Assembly: GCA_036562185.1 (NCBI GenBank) | Contig: DATCKN010000035.1 | Location: forward strand, 1 to 42,830 | DNA from: Thermoclostridium sp036562185 | Lineage (GTDB): Bacteria > Bacillota > Clostridia > DSM-8532 | Length of the DNA stretch: 42,830 bases | Direction: 5' to 3' | Shown: one piece after another, positions 31,071-39,578 of the stretch | How the letters are laid out: every line of letters starts with the position of its first letter | Numbering within the stretch: position 1 is the stretch's first letter | Notes under the pieces: generated by a model | The model's input: only the letters and a program-made list of their open reading frames with translations | Databases searched by the model: none | What the model was told of the DNA's origin: nothing | Position numbers and translations under genes: made by a program

Positions 31071-33548
31071 ATGAGCTACATAAGTGAAAACTTTAAACTG
31101 GATTTTTCACCGGTTGCCAATCCCGGTGCAATTGTTACCGGCAGGAACGTGCGTTTTACCGTTCTCACATCCCGACTAATCCGTATTGAATACAGTTCAT
31201 CCAACATTTTTGAAGACCGGGCCAGCCAGGTTTTTTGGTACAGAAACCAGCCAGTGCCACAGTTTCAGGTTATAAAGGATGACTGCAGAGTTGAAATTAT
31301 TACCGAAGACTTACACCTGGTTTATGAAGAAAGAAACGGATTGTATCCGGCTGATTTGCACATTTCGGGCCGGAAAGAAAATATTAGCTGGCATTTTTGT
31401 GATTCGGCTTCCGGAAATCTTTTTGGTACCGCAAGAACACTCGACAAGGCTGATGGCAGCATACCGCTTGAAAAGGGTTTGATGTCGAAAGACGGATGGA
31501 GCATCGTCGATGATACCGAAAGCCTGGTTTTCAATGAAGATTATATGCTTGTCAACAGGGGTTTGAATAACGGTAATAATCTATATAAAGATGTTTACTT
31601 TTTTGGATACGGGAAGGATTATAAAGGATGTCTCAGGGATTTTTTCAAAGTTGCCGGTAATGTCCCGCTTATTCCGCGATGGGCGCTGGGAAACTGGTGG
31701 AGCAGGTACTGGGAATATACCCAGGACGAATTGACGAATCTAATGCAGGAGTTTGAGCAAAATGGAGTTCCATTATCGGTATGCATAATAGATATGGACT
31801 GGCATATTGTTAAGGATCTTCCTTACAGCGGCTGGACCGGATACACCTGGAATACCGGTTTGTTCCCAAACCATACCGGGCTTTTAAAATGGCTTCATGA
31901 CAAAGGGCTTAAAGTTTCACTAAACCTTCATCCTGCAGATGGTGTACGGCCCCATGAGAAAGCATATGAAGAAATGGCAAATTTCCTGGGAATTGATCCT
32001 TCTACTAAAAAAAGCGTGGAATTTGATATTACCAACCCCAGGTTTATCGAGGCATATTTTAAAATACTGCATCATCCATTGGAAGAGGAAGGTATTGATT
32101 TTTGGTGGATTGACTGGCAGCAGGGAACCAAAACCAATATAAAGGGGCTGGATCCTCTTTGGATGTTAAATCACCTTCATTTTTACGATTCGGGCAGAAA
32201 TGCGGAAAAAAGGCCTTTTATCTTCTCGCGTTGGGGTGGATTGGGAAATCACAGGTATCCAATCGGTTTTTCGGGAGATACAATAGTAACCTGGGATTCG
32301 CTGTCTTTTCAGCCTTACTTTACATTAACCGCTTCTAACGTTGGATTTGGATGGTGGAGCCATGACATAGGGGGGCATATGGGAGGAATTGAAGACAGGG
32401 AGCTATACACCAGGTGGGTGCAATTTGGTGTCTTTAGTCCCATTTTGAGGCTACACAGCAATAAAAACCCCTTCCACAGGAGGCTTCCCTGGGAATATGA
32501 TGATGAAGTGTATAATGCCGCAAAAGAAGCGATGCAGCTTAGGCATGCGTTAATTCCATACCTGTATACAATGGCATGGAAGTTCAGTACCGAAGGCTTA
32601 CCGCCGGTCACACCTATGTATTACAATCATCCGGATGATGAAATTGCTTACCGGTGTTCAAAACAGTATTATTTCGGCACTGAAATGATAGTTTCACCCT
32701 TTGTTTCACATACCGATGAAGACACAGGTTTGGCAAGACAGGTTGTGTGGCTGCCCGAGGGTGACTGGTTTGACTTCAGTACCGGAGAATATTACGAGGG
32801 CGGCGTAAAACATGCTGTTTATGGCAGCCTTAAGGATATACCGGTTTTCGCCCCGGCAGGAGCAATAATACCCCTTGGACCAAAAGCAGGATGGGGTGGT
32901 GTAGCAAATCCTGATAAAATACAAATTAATATTTTTCCGGGAAAAAGCAATACATTCAGCTTATATGAAGATGACGGAGAGACTCAGTTTTATAAAGAAG
33001 GCAGATACTGTATCACGGATTTTATGCTTAACTGGCGTGGTAATATTGCAGAATTTGAAATAAAGCCGGTAACAGGTGATACTTCTGTGATTCCCGCCCA
33101 AAGGGAATATTTGCTGTTGTTCAGGAGTTTTAAAAATCCGGGTTCAGTCACGGTTAAAATTAATGGTATTGAAATTAAGGTTAATTACAGATATGACAGC
33201 AAAACATACCAGATATCGTTTGAGCCGATAATGCTTACGCCTTCAGACCATCTTCATATTACCCTTAAGACCGGGTCTGATACATTAATGGAAAAACCCG
33301 ATTTAACAGAGCAAAAATTTATCAATGCACTGATGTCATTTAAACTGAATACATATGTAAAACGAAGAATTTTCCGGGATTATCCTGATATAATCCAAAA
33401 CATCGGCTTGCTTGGCAGAGGCTTCATAGACAATAAAAGGTGCAAAATACCGGTTATTGATGATGATCTAAAGCCGGCCCAATTAATTGCTTTATGTGAA
33501 ATTCTGAAAAAACGTGATATAATATCACTTATTCAACAGAAACAGTAA
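31071..33548 (+). CDS. GH31 family glycosidase
   Basis: Intracellular retaining alpha-glycosidase of glycoside hydrolase family 31, 825 residues, no signal peptide. An N-terminal beta domain (to about 195) precedes the barrel: IDMDWH (240-245), the nucleophile strand DFWWIDWQQG with Asp348 as predicted nucleophile, and GFSGDTIVTW with Asp403 as predicted acid/base. The nucleophile motif differs from W-x-D-M-N-E of alpha-glucosidases and K-x-D-F-G of alpha-xylosidases, so the substrate is open. About 80 C-terminal residues (740-825) form a helical extension outside the usual family fold. It would hydrolyse the sugar imported by the preceding genes. Confidence 0.92.
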   Translation: MSYISENFKLDFSPVANPGAIVTGRNVRFTVLTSRLIRIEYSSSNIFEDRASQVFWYRNQPVPQFQVIKDDCRVEIITEDLHLVYEERNGLYPADLHISGRKENISWHFCDSASGNLFGTARTLDKADGSIPLEKGLMSKDGWSIVDDTESLVFNEDYMLVNRGLNNGNNLYKDVYFFGYGKDYKGCLRDFFKVAGNVPLIPRWALGNWWSRYWEYTQDELTNLMQEFEQNGVPLSVCIIDMDWHIVKDLPYSGWTGYTWNTGLFPNHTGLLKWLHDKGLKVSLNLHPADGVRPHEKAYEEMANFLGIDPSTKKSVEFDITNPRFIEAYFKILHHPLEEEGIDFWWIDWQQGTKTNIKGLDPLWMLNHLHFYDSGRNAEKRPFIFSRWGGLGNHRYPIGFSGDTIVTWDSLSFQPYFTLTASNVGFGWWSHDIGGHMGGIEDRELYTRWVQFGVFSPILRLHSNKNPFHRRLPWEYDDEVYNAAKEAMQLRHALIPYLYTMAWKFSTEGLPPVTPMYYNHPDDEIAYRCSKQYYFGTEMIVSPFVSHTDEDTGLARQVVWLPEGDWFDFSTGEYYEGGVKHAVYGSLKDIPVFAPAGAIIPLGPKAGWGGVANPDKIQINIFPGKSNTFSLYEDDGETQFYKEGRYCITDFMLNWRGNIAEFEIKPVTGDTSVIPAQREYLLLFRSFKNPGSVTVKINGIEIKVNYRYDSKTYQISFEPIMLTPSDHLHITLKTGSDTLMEKPDLTEQKFINALMSFKLNTYVKRRIFRDYPDIIQNIGLLGRGFIDNKRCKIPVIDDDLKPAQLIALCEILKKRDIISLIQQKQ

Positions 33549-33574
33549 GTGGGGGGTTTAAATATCCCCACTTA
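33546..33574 (+). other. Hairpin at the end of the GH31 gene
   Basis: TAAGTGGGG (33546-33554) pairs with CCCCACTTA (33566-33574), and the TAA stop of the GH31 gene is its first three bases. No T-run follows, so partial termination or message protection is more likely than full termination before the phosphatase gene. Confidence 0.5.
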
Positions 33575-33620
33575 AGATTTACGTTAATACCCAATATATG
33601 CTTTTTTGAAAGGAGAACCT

Positions 33621-34250
33621 ATGTTTTTGCACTACATATGGGATTTTGATGGAACATTATTTGACTCGTACCCTCATTTGACTCTTTCATTACAGAGAGC
33701 TTTAAAAGATTTTGGATACAGTCATACAACCAGTGAGATATTATCGCTAATGAAAATATCGGTCAGTACATGTATAAGCTACTATAAGGAAAAGTACGGG
33801 CTGGGCGAAGAATTGCGTGAAAGGTATAGGTATTACGAAAATAACGAGTTTATTGTACCCATAAAACCATATCCGTACCTAAGAGAAGTATTGGCAAAAA
33901 TAGTTGAATCGGGAGGTAAAAATTATATTTACACCCATAGAGGTAAAAGTGCTATAGAATATATCAGGGAATTTAACATGGACTGCTTTTTCTGCGACTC
34001 GATAACCAGTGAGGATAATTTCCCTTTGAAGCCGGCTCCTGATGCCATCCTTCATCTTATTAAGAAACATAATATGGATAAAAACACTGTTATAATGATT
34101 GGTGACAGGGATATTGACATTCTTTCGGGTCATAACGCCATGGTAAGCGGGTGCCTTTTCGATCCTGATGATTTCTTCCCCGATTTGGACGTAGAGTTTC
34201 GGGTAAAATCCATGAAGGAGTTTGACGAGGTTTTGCTTAACGGAATATAA
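33621..34250 (+). CDS. HAD-superfamily phosphatase
   Basis: Haloacid dehalogenase-type phosphatase of 209 residues. Motif I is WDFDGTLFDS with the nucleophile Asp and the acid/base Asp; motif II is seen in YIYTHRG, the Lys of motif III in PLKPAPDAILH and motif IV in VIMIGDRDIDILSG. A helical cap lies at about 20-80. It resembles the phosphoglycolate phosphatase/PGMB group. ATG 33621 has AAAGGAG upstream. As the last gene of the uptake island it may dephosphorylate a sugar phosphate; a housekeeping role is equally possible. Confidence 0.87.
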   Translation: MFLHYIWDFDGTLFDSYPHLTLSLQRALKDFGYSHTTSEILSLMKISVSTCISYYKEKYGLGEELRERYRYYENNEFIVPIKPYPYLREVLAKIVESGGKNYIYTHRGKSAIEYIREFNMDCFFCDSITSEDNFPLKPAPDAILHLIKKHNMDKNTVIMIGDRDIDILSGHNAMVSGCLFDPDDFFPDLDVEFRVKSMKEFDEVLLNGI

Positions 34251-34275
34251 GTTACTCAATTTATTTTCTTTGGGA

Positions 34276-34281
34276 TATAAT
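34276..34281 (+). promoter_or_regulatory. -10 box for a short structured transcript
   Basis: TATAAT lies 26 bases after the HAD stop; no good -35 box is visible. Its predicted start (about 34288) coincides with the first base of the folded region described next. Confidence 0.35.
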
Positions 34282-34287
34282 ATCCTG

Positions 34288-34357
34288 CAGGAGCAAGTCC
34301 TGTTTGCCTGGGACGGAAAAGATAGGCAAAAGGCCAGTGTTCAATAGTCCGAAAGCC
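34288..34357 (+). ncRNA. Candidate structured RNA upstream of tRNA-Gln
   Basis: Two consecutive perfect hairpins, CAGGA-GCAAG-TCCTG (34288-34302) and TTTGCCT/AGGCAAA (34303-34309 with 34324-34330), stand directly end to end. GGAC in the second loop (34311-34314) could pair with GTCC (34347-34350), and GGC (34332-34334) with GCC (34355-34357), giving a compact pseudoknot. I do not recognise it as a known riboswitch or small RNA family. No T-rich terminator follows, so it may be the leader of the tRNA-Gln transcript or an independent small RNA. Confidence 0.35.
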
Positions 34358-34434
34358 AAAAAAAGTAAAAGATTTCTAGTAAATTATTTATATAAAAACT
34401 CTTGCGCAAATCAAAAACATGTATTATAATAAAA

Positions 34435-34440
34435 ACTGCT
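34435..34440 (+). promoter_or_regulatory. -10 box before tRNA-Gln
   Basis: TATAAT nine bases upstream of the tRNA start region. No matching -35 box is evident. The short distance suits a tRNA promoter. Confidence 0.35.
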
Positions 34441-34448
34441 CAAGGCGA

Positions 34449-34522
34449 TGCGGACTGGTGTAATGGTAGCACAGATGACTCTGGCTCATTTAGTTAGGGT
34501 TCGAATCCTTAGTCCGCAGCCA
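34449..34522 (+). tRNA. tRNA-Gln (CTG)
   Basis: Acceptor TGCGGAC/GTCCGCA, D arm with GGTGTAATGGTAGCAC, anticodon stem GATGA/TCATT around CTCTGGC giving anticodon CTG, T loop GTTCGAA, discriminator G and encoded CCA (34520-34522). The first base is T, as usual for tRNA-Gln. Confidence 0.95.
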
Positions 34523-34527
34523 GTAAG

Positions 34528-34555
34528 AAAACCGGCTTATTAAAGCCGGTTTTTT
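34528..34555 (+). terminator. Terminator of tRNA-Gln
   Basis: AAAACCGGCTT (34528-34538) pairs perfectly with AAGCCGGTTTT (34543-34553), loop four bases, followed by TT. Confidence 0.92.
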
Positions 34556-34572
34556 AATTTCCGGCTATAGTT

Positions 34573-34628
34573 AAAGATAAAAGAAAAGCTTAAAACTTTA
34601 AGTCTTAAGCTTTTCTTTTATCTTTTTT
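34573..34628. terminator. Long convergent terminator before the MATE gene
   Basis: A perfect 21-bp stem joins 34573-34593 with 34605-34625, loop 11 bases. On the plus strand a T-run follows; on the minus strand it begins right after the MATE stop codon. It therefore blocks transcription from both sides. Confidence 0.85.
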
Positions 34629-36013
34629 TACACCTCTGTTTTGCCCGAATTATTTCTTCTGATAATTACACTCCTGTGCTCCCAATCAGATTTACGGTAG
34701 TAAACATATATTGCTATACTGCATACAATCCATCCTGCTGGATATGCGAAAAGTATCGGGTAGAAATTGCCTTTGAATATATTCGATACAGCCAATAAGT
34801 AAATCTGGCGGAAAACGACGAAAGAACCAAGCATTATTATCATTGGCGCCCGCGTATCTCCTGAACCACGGAGTGCTCCTGCATAAACCTGGTTTATACA
34901 GCTTAACAGGTAAAACGGTGATACAAAGCGCATATAAAGTGTTCCGTAATATACCACATCGGGTTCGCTGTTAAATATCATGATGGCCTGTTCTGCAAAT
35001 ATAATCAGCGGCATCAGCAGAACAGCTGTAAAGGCCAAAGACATTAAAAGGGAGACTTTTATTCCTTTTTTCGCCCTTTCTATTTTTTGTGCACCGATAT
35101 TTTGCCCGACAAATGTTGTACAACCCATGGCGATTGCCTGCATGGGCAGAAGGGCAATTGCGTCTATTTTTCCATAGGCAGAGTATCCGGCCATGAATGC
35201 CGAACCAAAACTGTTTATATAGCTTTGAACGAAAACATTCGAAAATGCGGTAATCCCTTGCTGTATTGACGAAGGCAAACCAATTTTGATTATGCTTTTT
35301 AGCATAGGTTTGTTGAGCTTTAATTTACTCCAGTAAATCCGGTACGAACCTGATGTACGGGAGAGAACTATTAGTACCAGAATTGCGCTTAAAATCTGTG
35401 CTATTACTGTTGCCCAGGCTACGCCTGCAACCCCCATATTGAAAGCAATAACAAAAACCAGGTCCAAAACTGTATTTACTACCGCAGAGAATATCAGAAA
35501 ATAAAGCGGGCGTTTTGAATCGCCTACTGCACGAAGTATTCCCGAACCCATATTATAAATTATCAGGCCGACCGCACCGGAAAAGTAAATTTCCAGATAA
35601 GCTGAAGCTTCCGTAATGACATCACCGGGTGTGTCCATCAGCCGTAGCATGATTGGAGCTGATAATAATCCGATTATTGTTATTATGATCGAAAAAAAGA
35701 ATGACATCAATATGGATGTATGCACTGCTTCATGTACCGATTTCTCATCATTTGCCCCATAATATTGCGAGACTATGACGGTTGCACCCATCGAAAATCC
35801 TGTGAAAATACCTATAAGAGTATTAATTATCGGTGTTGTACTGCCGACTGCAGCCAGAGCTTCTTTTCCTACGTAATTTCCGACTACAAGAGTATCTACG
35901 GTATTATACAACTGCTGAAAAATAAGACCAAAAAGCAATGGTGCGGAAAATTGAATGAGACCACCAACAATAGAACCTTGGGTTAAATCTTTGTCTCTAA
36001 CTTTGCGTGCCAT
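34628..36013 (-). CDS. MATE family multidrug efflux transporter
   Basis: Inner-membrane exporter of the MATE family, 461 residues with 12 predicted membrane segments in two similar halves. The start APLLFGLIFQQLYNTVDTLVVG is diagnostic, and the second half repeats the pattern (GLPSSIQQGITAFSNVFVQSY). It expels organic cations or other toxic compounds in exchange for Na+ or H+. ATG 36013 has AAAGG upstream on the minus strand. It stands alone, convergent with the tRNA-Gln unit and divergent from the pilus operon. Substrate unknown. Confidence 0.92.
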   Translation of the reverse strand: MARKVRDKDLTQGSIVGGLIQFSAPLLFGLIFQQLYNTVDTLVVGNYVGKEALAAVGSTTPIINTLIGIFTGFSMGATVIVSQYYGANDEKSVHEAVHTSILMSFFFSIIITIIGLLSAPIMLRLMDTPGDVITEASAYLEIYFSGAVGLIIYNMGSGILRAVGDSKRPLYFLIFSAVVNTVLDLVFVIAFNMGVAGVAWATVIAQILSAILVLIVLSRTSGSYRIYWSKLKLNKPMLKSIIKIGLPSSIQQGITAFSNVFVQSYINSFGSAFMAGYSAYGKIDAIALLPMQAIAMGCTTFVGQNIGAQKIERAKKGIKVSLLMSLAFTAVLLMPLIIFAEQAIMIFNSEPDVVYYGTLYMRFVSPFYLLSCINQVYAGALRGSGDTRAPMIIMLGSFVVFRQIYLLAVSNIFKGNFYPILFAYPAGWIVCSIAIYVYYRKSDWEHRSVIIRRNNSGKTEV

Positions 36014-36247
36014 ATCTTATCTGCCTTTTCTAAAAACTGAGATTTTATGTTACCTATTTATTATATGTTTTTTTTCAGGCAAATGCAAACGTTGAGCTTT
36101 TTCCCGAAATTAAAATATTAATATATGAAATAGTACTAAATACTTATTGTAATGGCATAATTTACTATTAGAAATATAATATTGGTAGGACACCAGTATC
36201 ATTATAAAATAGGCAAAAAATCCTAGTGCAATAAGTTTAAAGGCTCA

Positions 36248-36276
36248 TAGGCATAATATGTCAATGCAAATATAAT
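36248..36276 (+). promoter_or_regulatory. Promoter of the type IV pilus operon
   Basis: TAGGCA (36248-36253) and TATAAT (36271-36276) are separated by 17 bases. Transcription would begin near 36283, which rules out the TTG at 36281 as the pilB start. The remaining 36014-36247 shows no gene and no recognisable cyclic-di-GMP riboswitch. Confidence 0.6.
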
Positions 36277-36337
36277 AAAGTTGAACCAATACAGATTATG
36301 TAATTTTTTATACGAAAATTATCAGGTGGAAAAAGAA

Positions 36338-38488
36338 ATGTCGGTTACTGTAAAAATTGACGAAAATTTAACACTGGAAAAAAGCAAATTGCTGCCGTTT
36401 TTAGCAGAAGCTGAAGGTGTAGAATTTCTTGATCTGTCAGAATATTCTATACCTGACAAAAGCATTCCTTATTTGATTGGGGAGAAGATATCAAGAAAAT
36501 TTGAAATGCTTGCTCTTGAAAAGAACGGCAACACATTGCTCCTGGCAATGAAAGATCCAAAAAATATTTTTGCCATTGACAGTGCTACGTTGATTACGAG
36601 CTTAGATATAAAACCTGTTATGGTGGATCCGGAGCAACTTCGAATCTTAACCGATCAGGTTTTTTATACACAGGAACAGAAAGAAGAAGAGACAAAAAAC
36701 AATGCTGTTCCTGATATAAATGAAAAAGATATAGAGAAAAATAAAAAACCATCCAGCACAACGGTTTACAAAGAAAAACTTGGTGATATTCTGGTTTCTC
36801 AGGGTGCCATAAATAATGAACAATTGGAAAAAGCCCTTGAAATTCAGAAAGAAAAAGGAGAAATGCTAGGTTCAATATTACTTGAAGAAGGATACATAAA
36901 CAAAGAACAGCTGTATAAAGCATTGGAAGACCAAATCGGAGTCAGGTATATCGATGTTAAGGATGTAGAAATTGCTGAAGACATTTTAAGGTTGGTTGAT
37001 AAGAAGCTTGCAACATCATACTGCCTGATACCTATAAAGATTGAGAACGAATCCCTTGTTGTGGCCATGAGTGACCCTGCCAATATATATGCAATAGATG
37101 ACTTGAGGCTTGCAACAGGTTATGAAATAACGCCACTGCTTGCAGACAAGGATCTTATCAATGAAAAGATTGAAACCTGCTATAAGCAGGAGGTAATGGA
37201 ATCAGGAACGGATGAAGAACAGGCAGAAGTAATTGACATAGAAAGCGAAATTGAGAAGGTTAAGGAAGAAATTGAAATAGAGGTTAATAAAGAAGAACAG
37301 GTTGAAAAAACAATTAATATAAGCGATGTTGAAAATGCGCCTATTGTAAGACTGGTGAACATGATCTTCAAGAGTGCCATTGAAAAAAGAGCCAGTGATA
37401 TTCATATCGAGGCATATGAAGACTGTGTTATGGTGCGTTTCAGAATCGACGGCCAATTGACCGAGATTATGAAACAGGATAAAAAAATACAGCAGATTCT
37501 TGTCGCACGAATAAAAATAATAAGCGGTTTGGACATAGCAGAAAAAAGAATCCCGCAGGATGGACGCGTGGCATTAAAAATAAACAATAAGAATTACGAC
37601 TTCCGTGTTTCAACGCTGCCTACGATGTTCGGTGAGAAAGTGGTTATCCGTGTATTGGACAAAGAAGGTTTCAATAAATCGAAAACCGAACTTGGCTTGT
37701 TTGATGACGATTTGGTTAAGTTCGACAGTATCCTGGCTCATCCCCATGGAATTGTTCTGGTTACAGGTCCTACAGGAAGCGGTAAGTCGACGACACTGTA
37801 TACGGCTTTGAGGGAATTATGCAAGCCAAATGTAAATATCCTGACCGTAGAAGACCCGGTAGAAGCAACAATCAAGGGTGTAAACCAGGTTCAGGTAAAT
37901 GTTAAGGCGGGCATGACCTTTGCAAGCGCATTGCGTGCATTTTTAAGACAGGACCCGGACATTATCATGGTTGGAGAGATACGTGACAGGGAAACGGCTG
38001 AAATAGCAATACGGGCTGCTATTACCGGGCACCTTGTTTTAAGCACGTTGCATACAAACGATTCAGTAAGTTCCATTAACAGATTGATAGATATGGGCGT
38101 TGAACCATTCCTGATTGCTTCGTCCCTTGTAGGCGTTCTTGCACAGAGGCTTGTTAGGCGCCTATGCCCGGCATGTAAGGAAGAATATGTTGCAAAGGAA
38201 CATGAAATGAGAATTTTGAAAGTTAATGAAGAAACAAAGATATATAAGCCTGTCGGATGCCCTGAATGCAATTTCTCAGGATATAAGGGAAGAATTGCAG
38301 CCTACGAAATTCTTACCATAAGTTCTGAAATGAGGGAGCAAATTTCAAGAGGGGCAACCACTGAAGAATTATACAGGCTGGCTTTTAAAAACGGTATGAA
38401 GACATTGGCAGACAGCTGCGCACGTCTTGTATTATCCGGTATTACATCCCTTGAGGAAATGATGAGTGTAGTTTCAATAAATGAGTAG
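36338..38488 (+). CDS. pilB: Type IV pilus assembly ATPase PilB
   Basis: Cytosolic hexameric ATPase that powers pilus extension, 716 residues. Residues about 1-112 are a shortened T2SSE-N/MshEN domain lacking its N-terminal helical part. Residues about 147-283 are a complete MshEN domain with KLGDILVSQGAINNEQLEKAL and MLGSILLEEGYINKEQL, the pattern that binds cyclic-di-GMP in relatives. The ATPase core has Walker A GPTGSGKST (about 477-485), Walker B DIIMVGEIRD (about 541-550) and four zinc cysteines (about 610, 613, 641, 644). ATG 36338 has AGGTGG eight bases upstream. pilT follows closely. Confidence 0.95.
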   Translation: MSVTVKIDENLTLEKSKLLPFLAEAEGVEFLDLSEYSIPDKSIPYLIGEKISRKFEMLALEKNGNTLLLAMKDPKNIFAIDSATLITSLDIKPVMVDPEQLRILTDQVFYTQEQKEEETKNNAVPDINEKDIEKNKKPSSTTVYKEKLGDILVSQGAINNEQLEKALEIQKEKGEMLGSILLEEGYINKEQLYKALEDQIGVRYIDVKDVEIAEDILRLVDKKLATSYCLIPIKIENESLVVAMSDPANIYAIDDLRLATGYEITPLLADKDLINEKIETCYKQEVMESGTDEEQAEVIDIESEIEKVKEEIEIEVNKEEQVEKTINISDVENAPIVRLVNMIFKSAIEKRASDIHIEAYEDCVMVRFRIDGQLTEIMKQDKKIQQILVARIKIISGLDIAEKRIPQDGRVALKINNKNYDFRVSTLPTMFGEKVVIRVLDKEGFNKSKTELGLFDDDLVKFDSILAHPHGIVLVTGPTGSGKSTTLYTALRELCKPNVNILTVEDPVEATIKGVNQVQVNVKAGMTFASALRAFLRQDPDIIMVGEIRDRETAEIAIRAAITGHLVLSTLHTNDSVSSINRLIDMGVEPFLIASSLVGVLAQRLVRRLCPACKEEYVAKEHEMRILKVNEETKIYKPVGCPECNFSGYKGRIAAYEILTISSEMREQISRGATTEELYRLAFKNGMKTLADSCARLVLSGITSLEEMMSVVSINE

Positions 38489-38498
38489 GGAGTGGCTT

Positions 38499-39557
38499 AT
38501 GAGAATTGATGAATACCTGCAGAAAGCAGTTGAAATGGATGCTTCAGATATTCATATTTGTGTCGGTTTACCTGTTGTTATAAGGAAATTTGGTTCACTT
38601 TACTTTATTGATGACCAAATATTAACAAAAGAAGACTGTTTAAATTTGGTGAAGCAAATATTAACAGAGGAGCAATTCGTGATCCTTGAAGAAGAAGGTG
38701 AGATAGACCTTGCTTACATGCTTCCGGATGTCGGAAGGTTCAGGGTCAACTCCTTCAGGCAGAAAGGGTCATATGCAATAGCCATCAGGGTTATATCATC
38801 GAAAATACCAAAAATCAGCGAACTCGGGCTGCCGGATATAATGTATTCACTGGCAGACAAGCAAAGAGGTCTTATTCTTATAACAGGACCGACAGGAAGC
38901 GGTAAGTCCACAACCCTTGCTGCAATGATAGACCATATTAACAGCCAGAAGAGGTGCCATATTATTACGATTGAGGACCCGATTGAATATTTGCATATGC
39001 ACAATAAAAGTGTAATAAACCAGAGGGAGATCGGTTCGGATACAAAAAATTACAACAATGCGTTAAGAGCTGCACTTAGAGAAGACCCGGATGTGATTTT
39101 GATTGGAGAAATGAGGGATCATGAAACAATTTCAACAGCATTGACTGCCGCTGAAACCGGGCATCTTGTGTTGTCCACACTGCATACTTTGGGAGCAGCG
39201 AAGACGATAGACAGAATTATTGACGTGTTTCCTCCTCATCAGCAAGGTCAGGTGAGAAGCCAGTTATCAACAGTGTTGCAGGGTATTGTTTCACAACAGT
39301 TGATAAAACGTGCTGATAATGCAGGGAGAGTTGTTGCAACCGAGGTAATGATAGTAACACCCGCAATATCGAATATGATAAGAGAATCAAGGACATTACA
39401 GATTAACAGCAGTATTCATACAGGAAGTGAGTATGGAATGCATTCAATGGATGCATGTATAGCTTCTTTATATAAACAGGGCATAATCACTTATGAAAAT
39501 GCATGCCAATACGCTATGGACCCTGCAGCAATGAAAAAATTAATAGCGCTGGAGTGA
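38499..39557 (+). CDS. pilT: Type IV pilus retraction ATPase PilT
   Basis: Cytosolic ATPase that retracts pili, driving twitching motility, 352 residues. It has the N-terminal signature EMDASDIHICVGLPVVIRKFG, Walker A GPTGSGKST, the Asp box TIEDPIEYLH, Walker B DPDVILIGEMRD and the His box GHLVLSTLHT. ATG 38499 is preferred over ATG 38481 because GGGAG at 38488-38492 is six bases upstream and this gives the usual PilT N-terminus; the 38481 start would overlap pilB. The presence of PilT as well as PilB implies dynamic pili, not only secretion pseudopili. Confidence 0.94.
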   Translation: MRIDEYLQKAVEMDASDIHICVGLPVVIRKFGSLYFIDDQILTKEDCLNLVKQILTEEQFVILEEEGEIDLAYMLPDVGRFRVNSFRQKGSYAIAIRVISSKIPKISELGLPDIMYSLADKQRGLILITGPTGSGKSTTLAAMIDHINSQKRCHIITIEDPIEYLHMHNKSVINQREIGSDTKNYNNALRAALREDPDVILIGEMRDHETISTALTAAETGHLVLSTLHTLGAAKTIDRIIDVFPPHQQGQVRSQLSTVLQGIVSQQLIKRADNAGRVVATEVMIVTPAISNMIRESRTLQINSSIHTGSEYGMHSMDACIASLYKQGIITYENACQYAMDPAAMKKLIALE

Positions 39558-39578
39558 GTTGAAAGGAGGTTACAAAGT

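Noticed and set aside
36014..36337. Cyclic-di-GMP riboswitch before pilB
   Set aside because: Known in some clostridial pilus operons, but the conserved core sequences of either class were not found in this leader.
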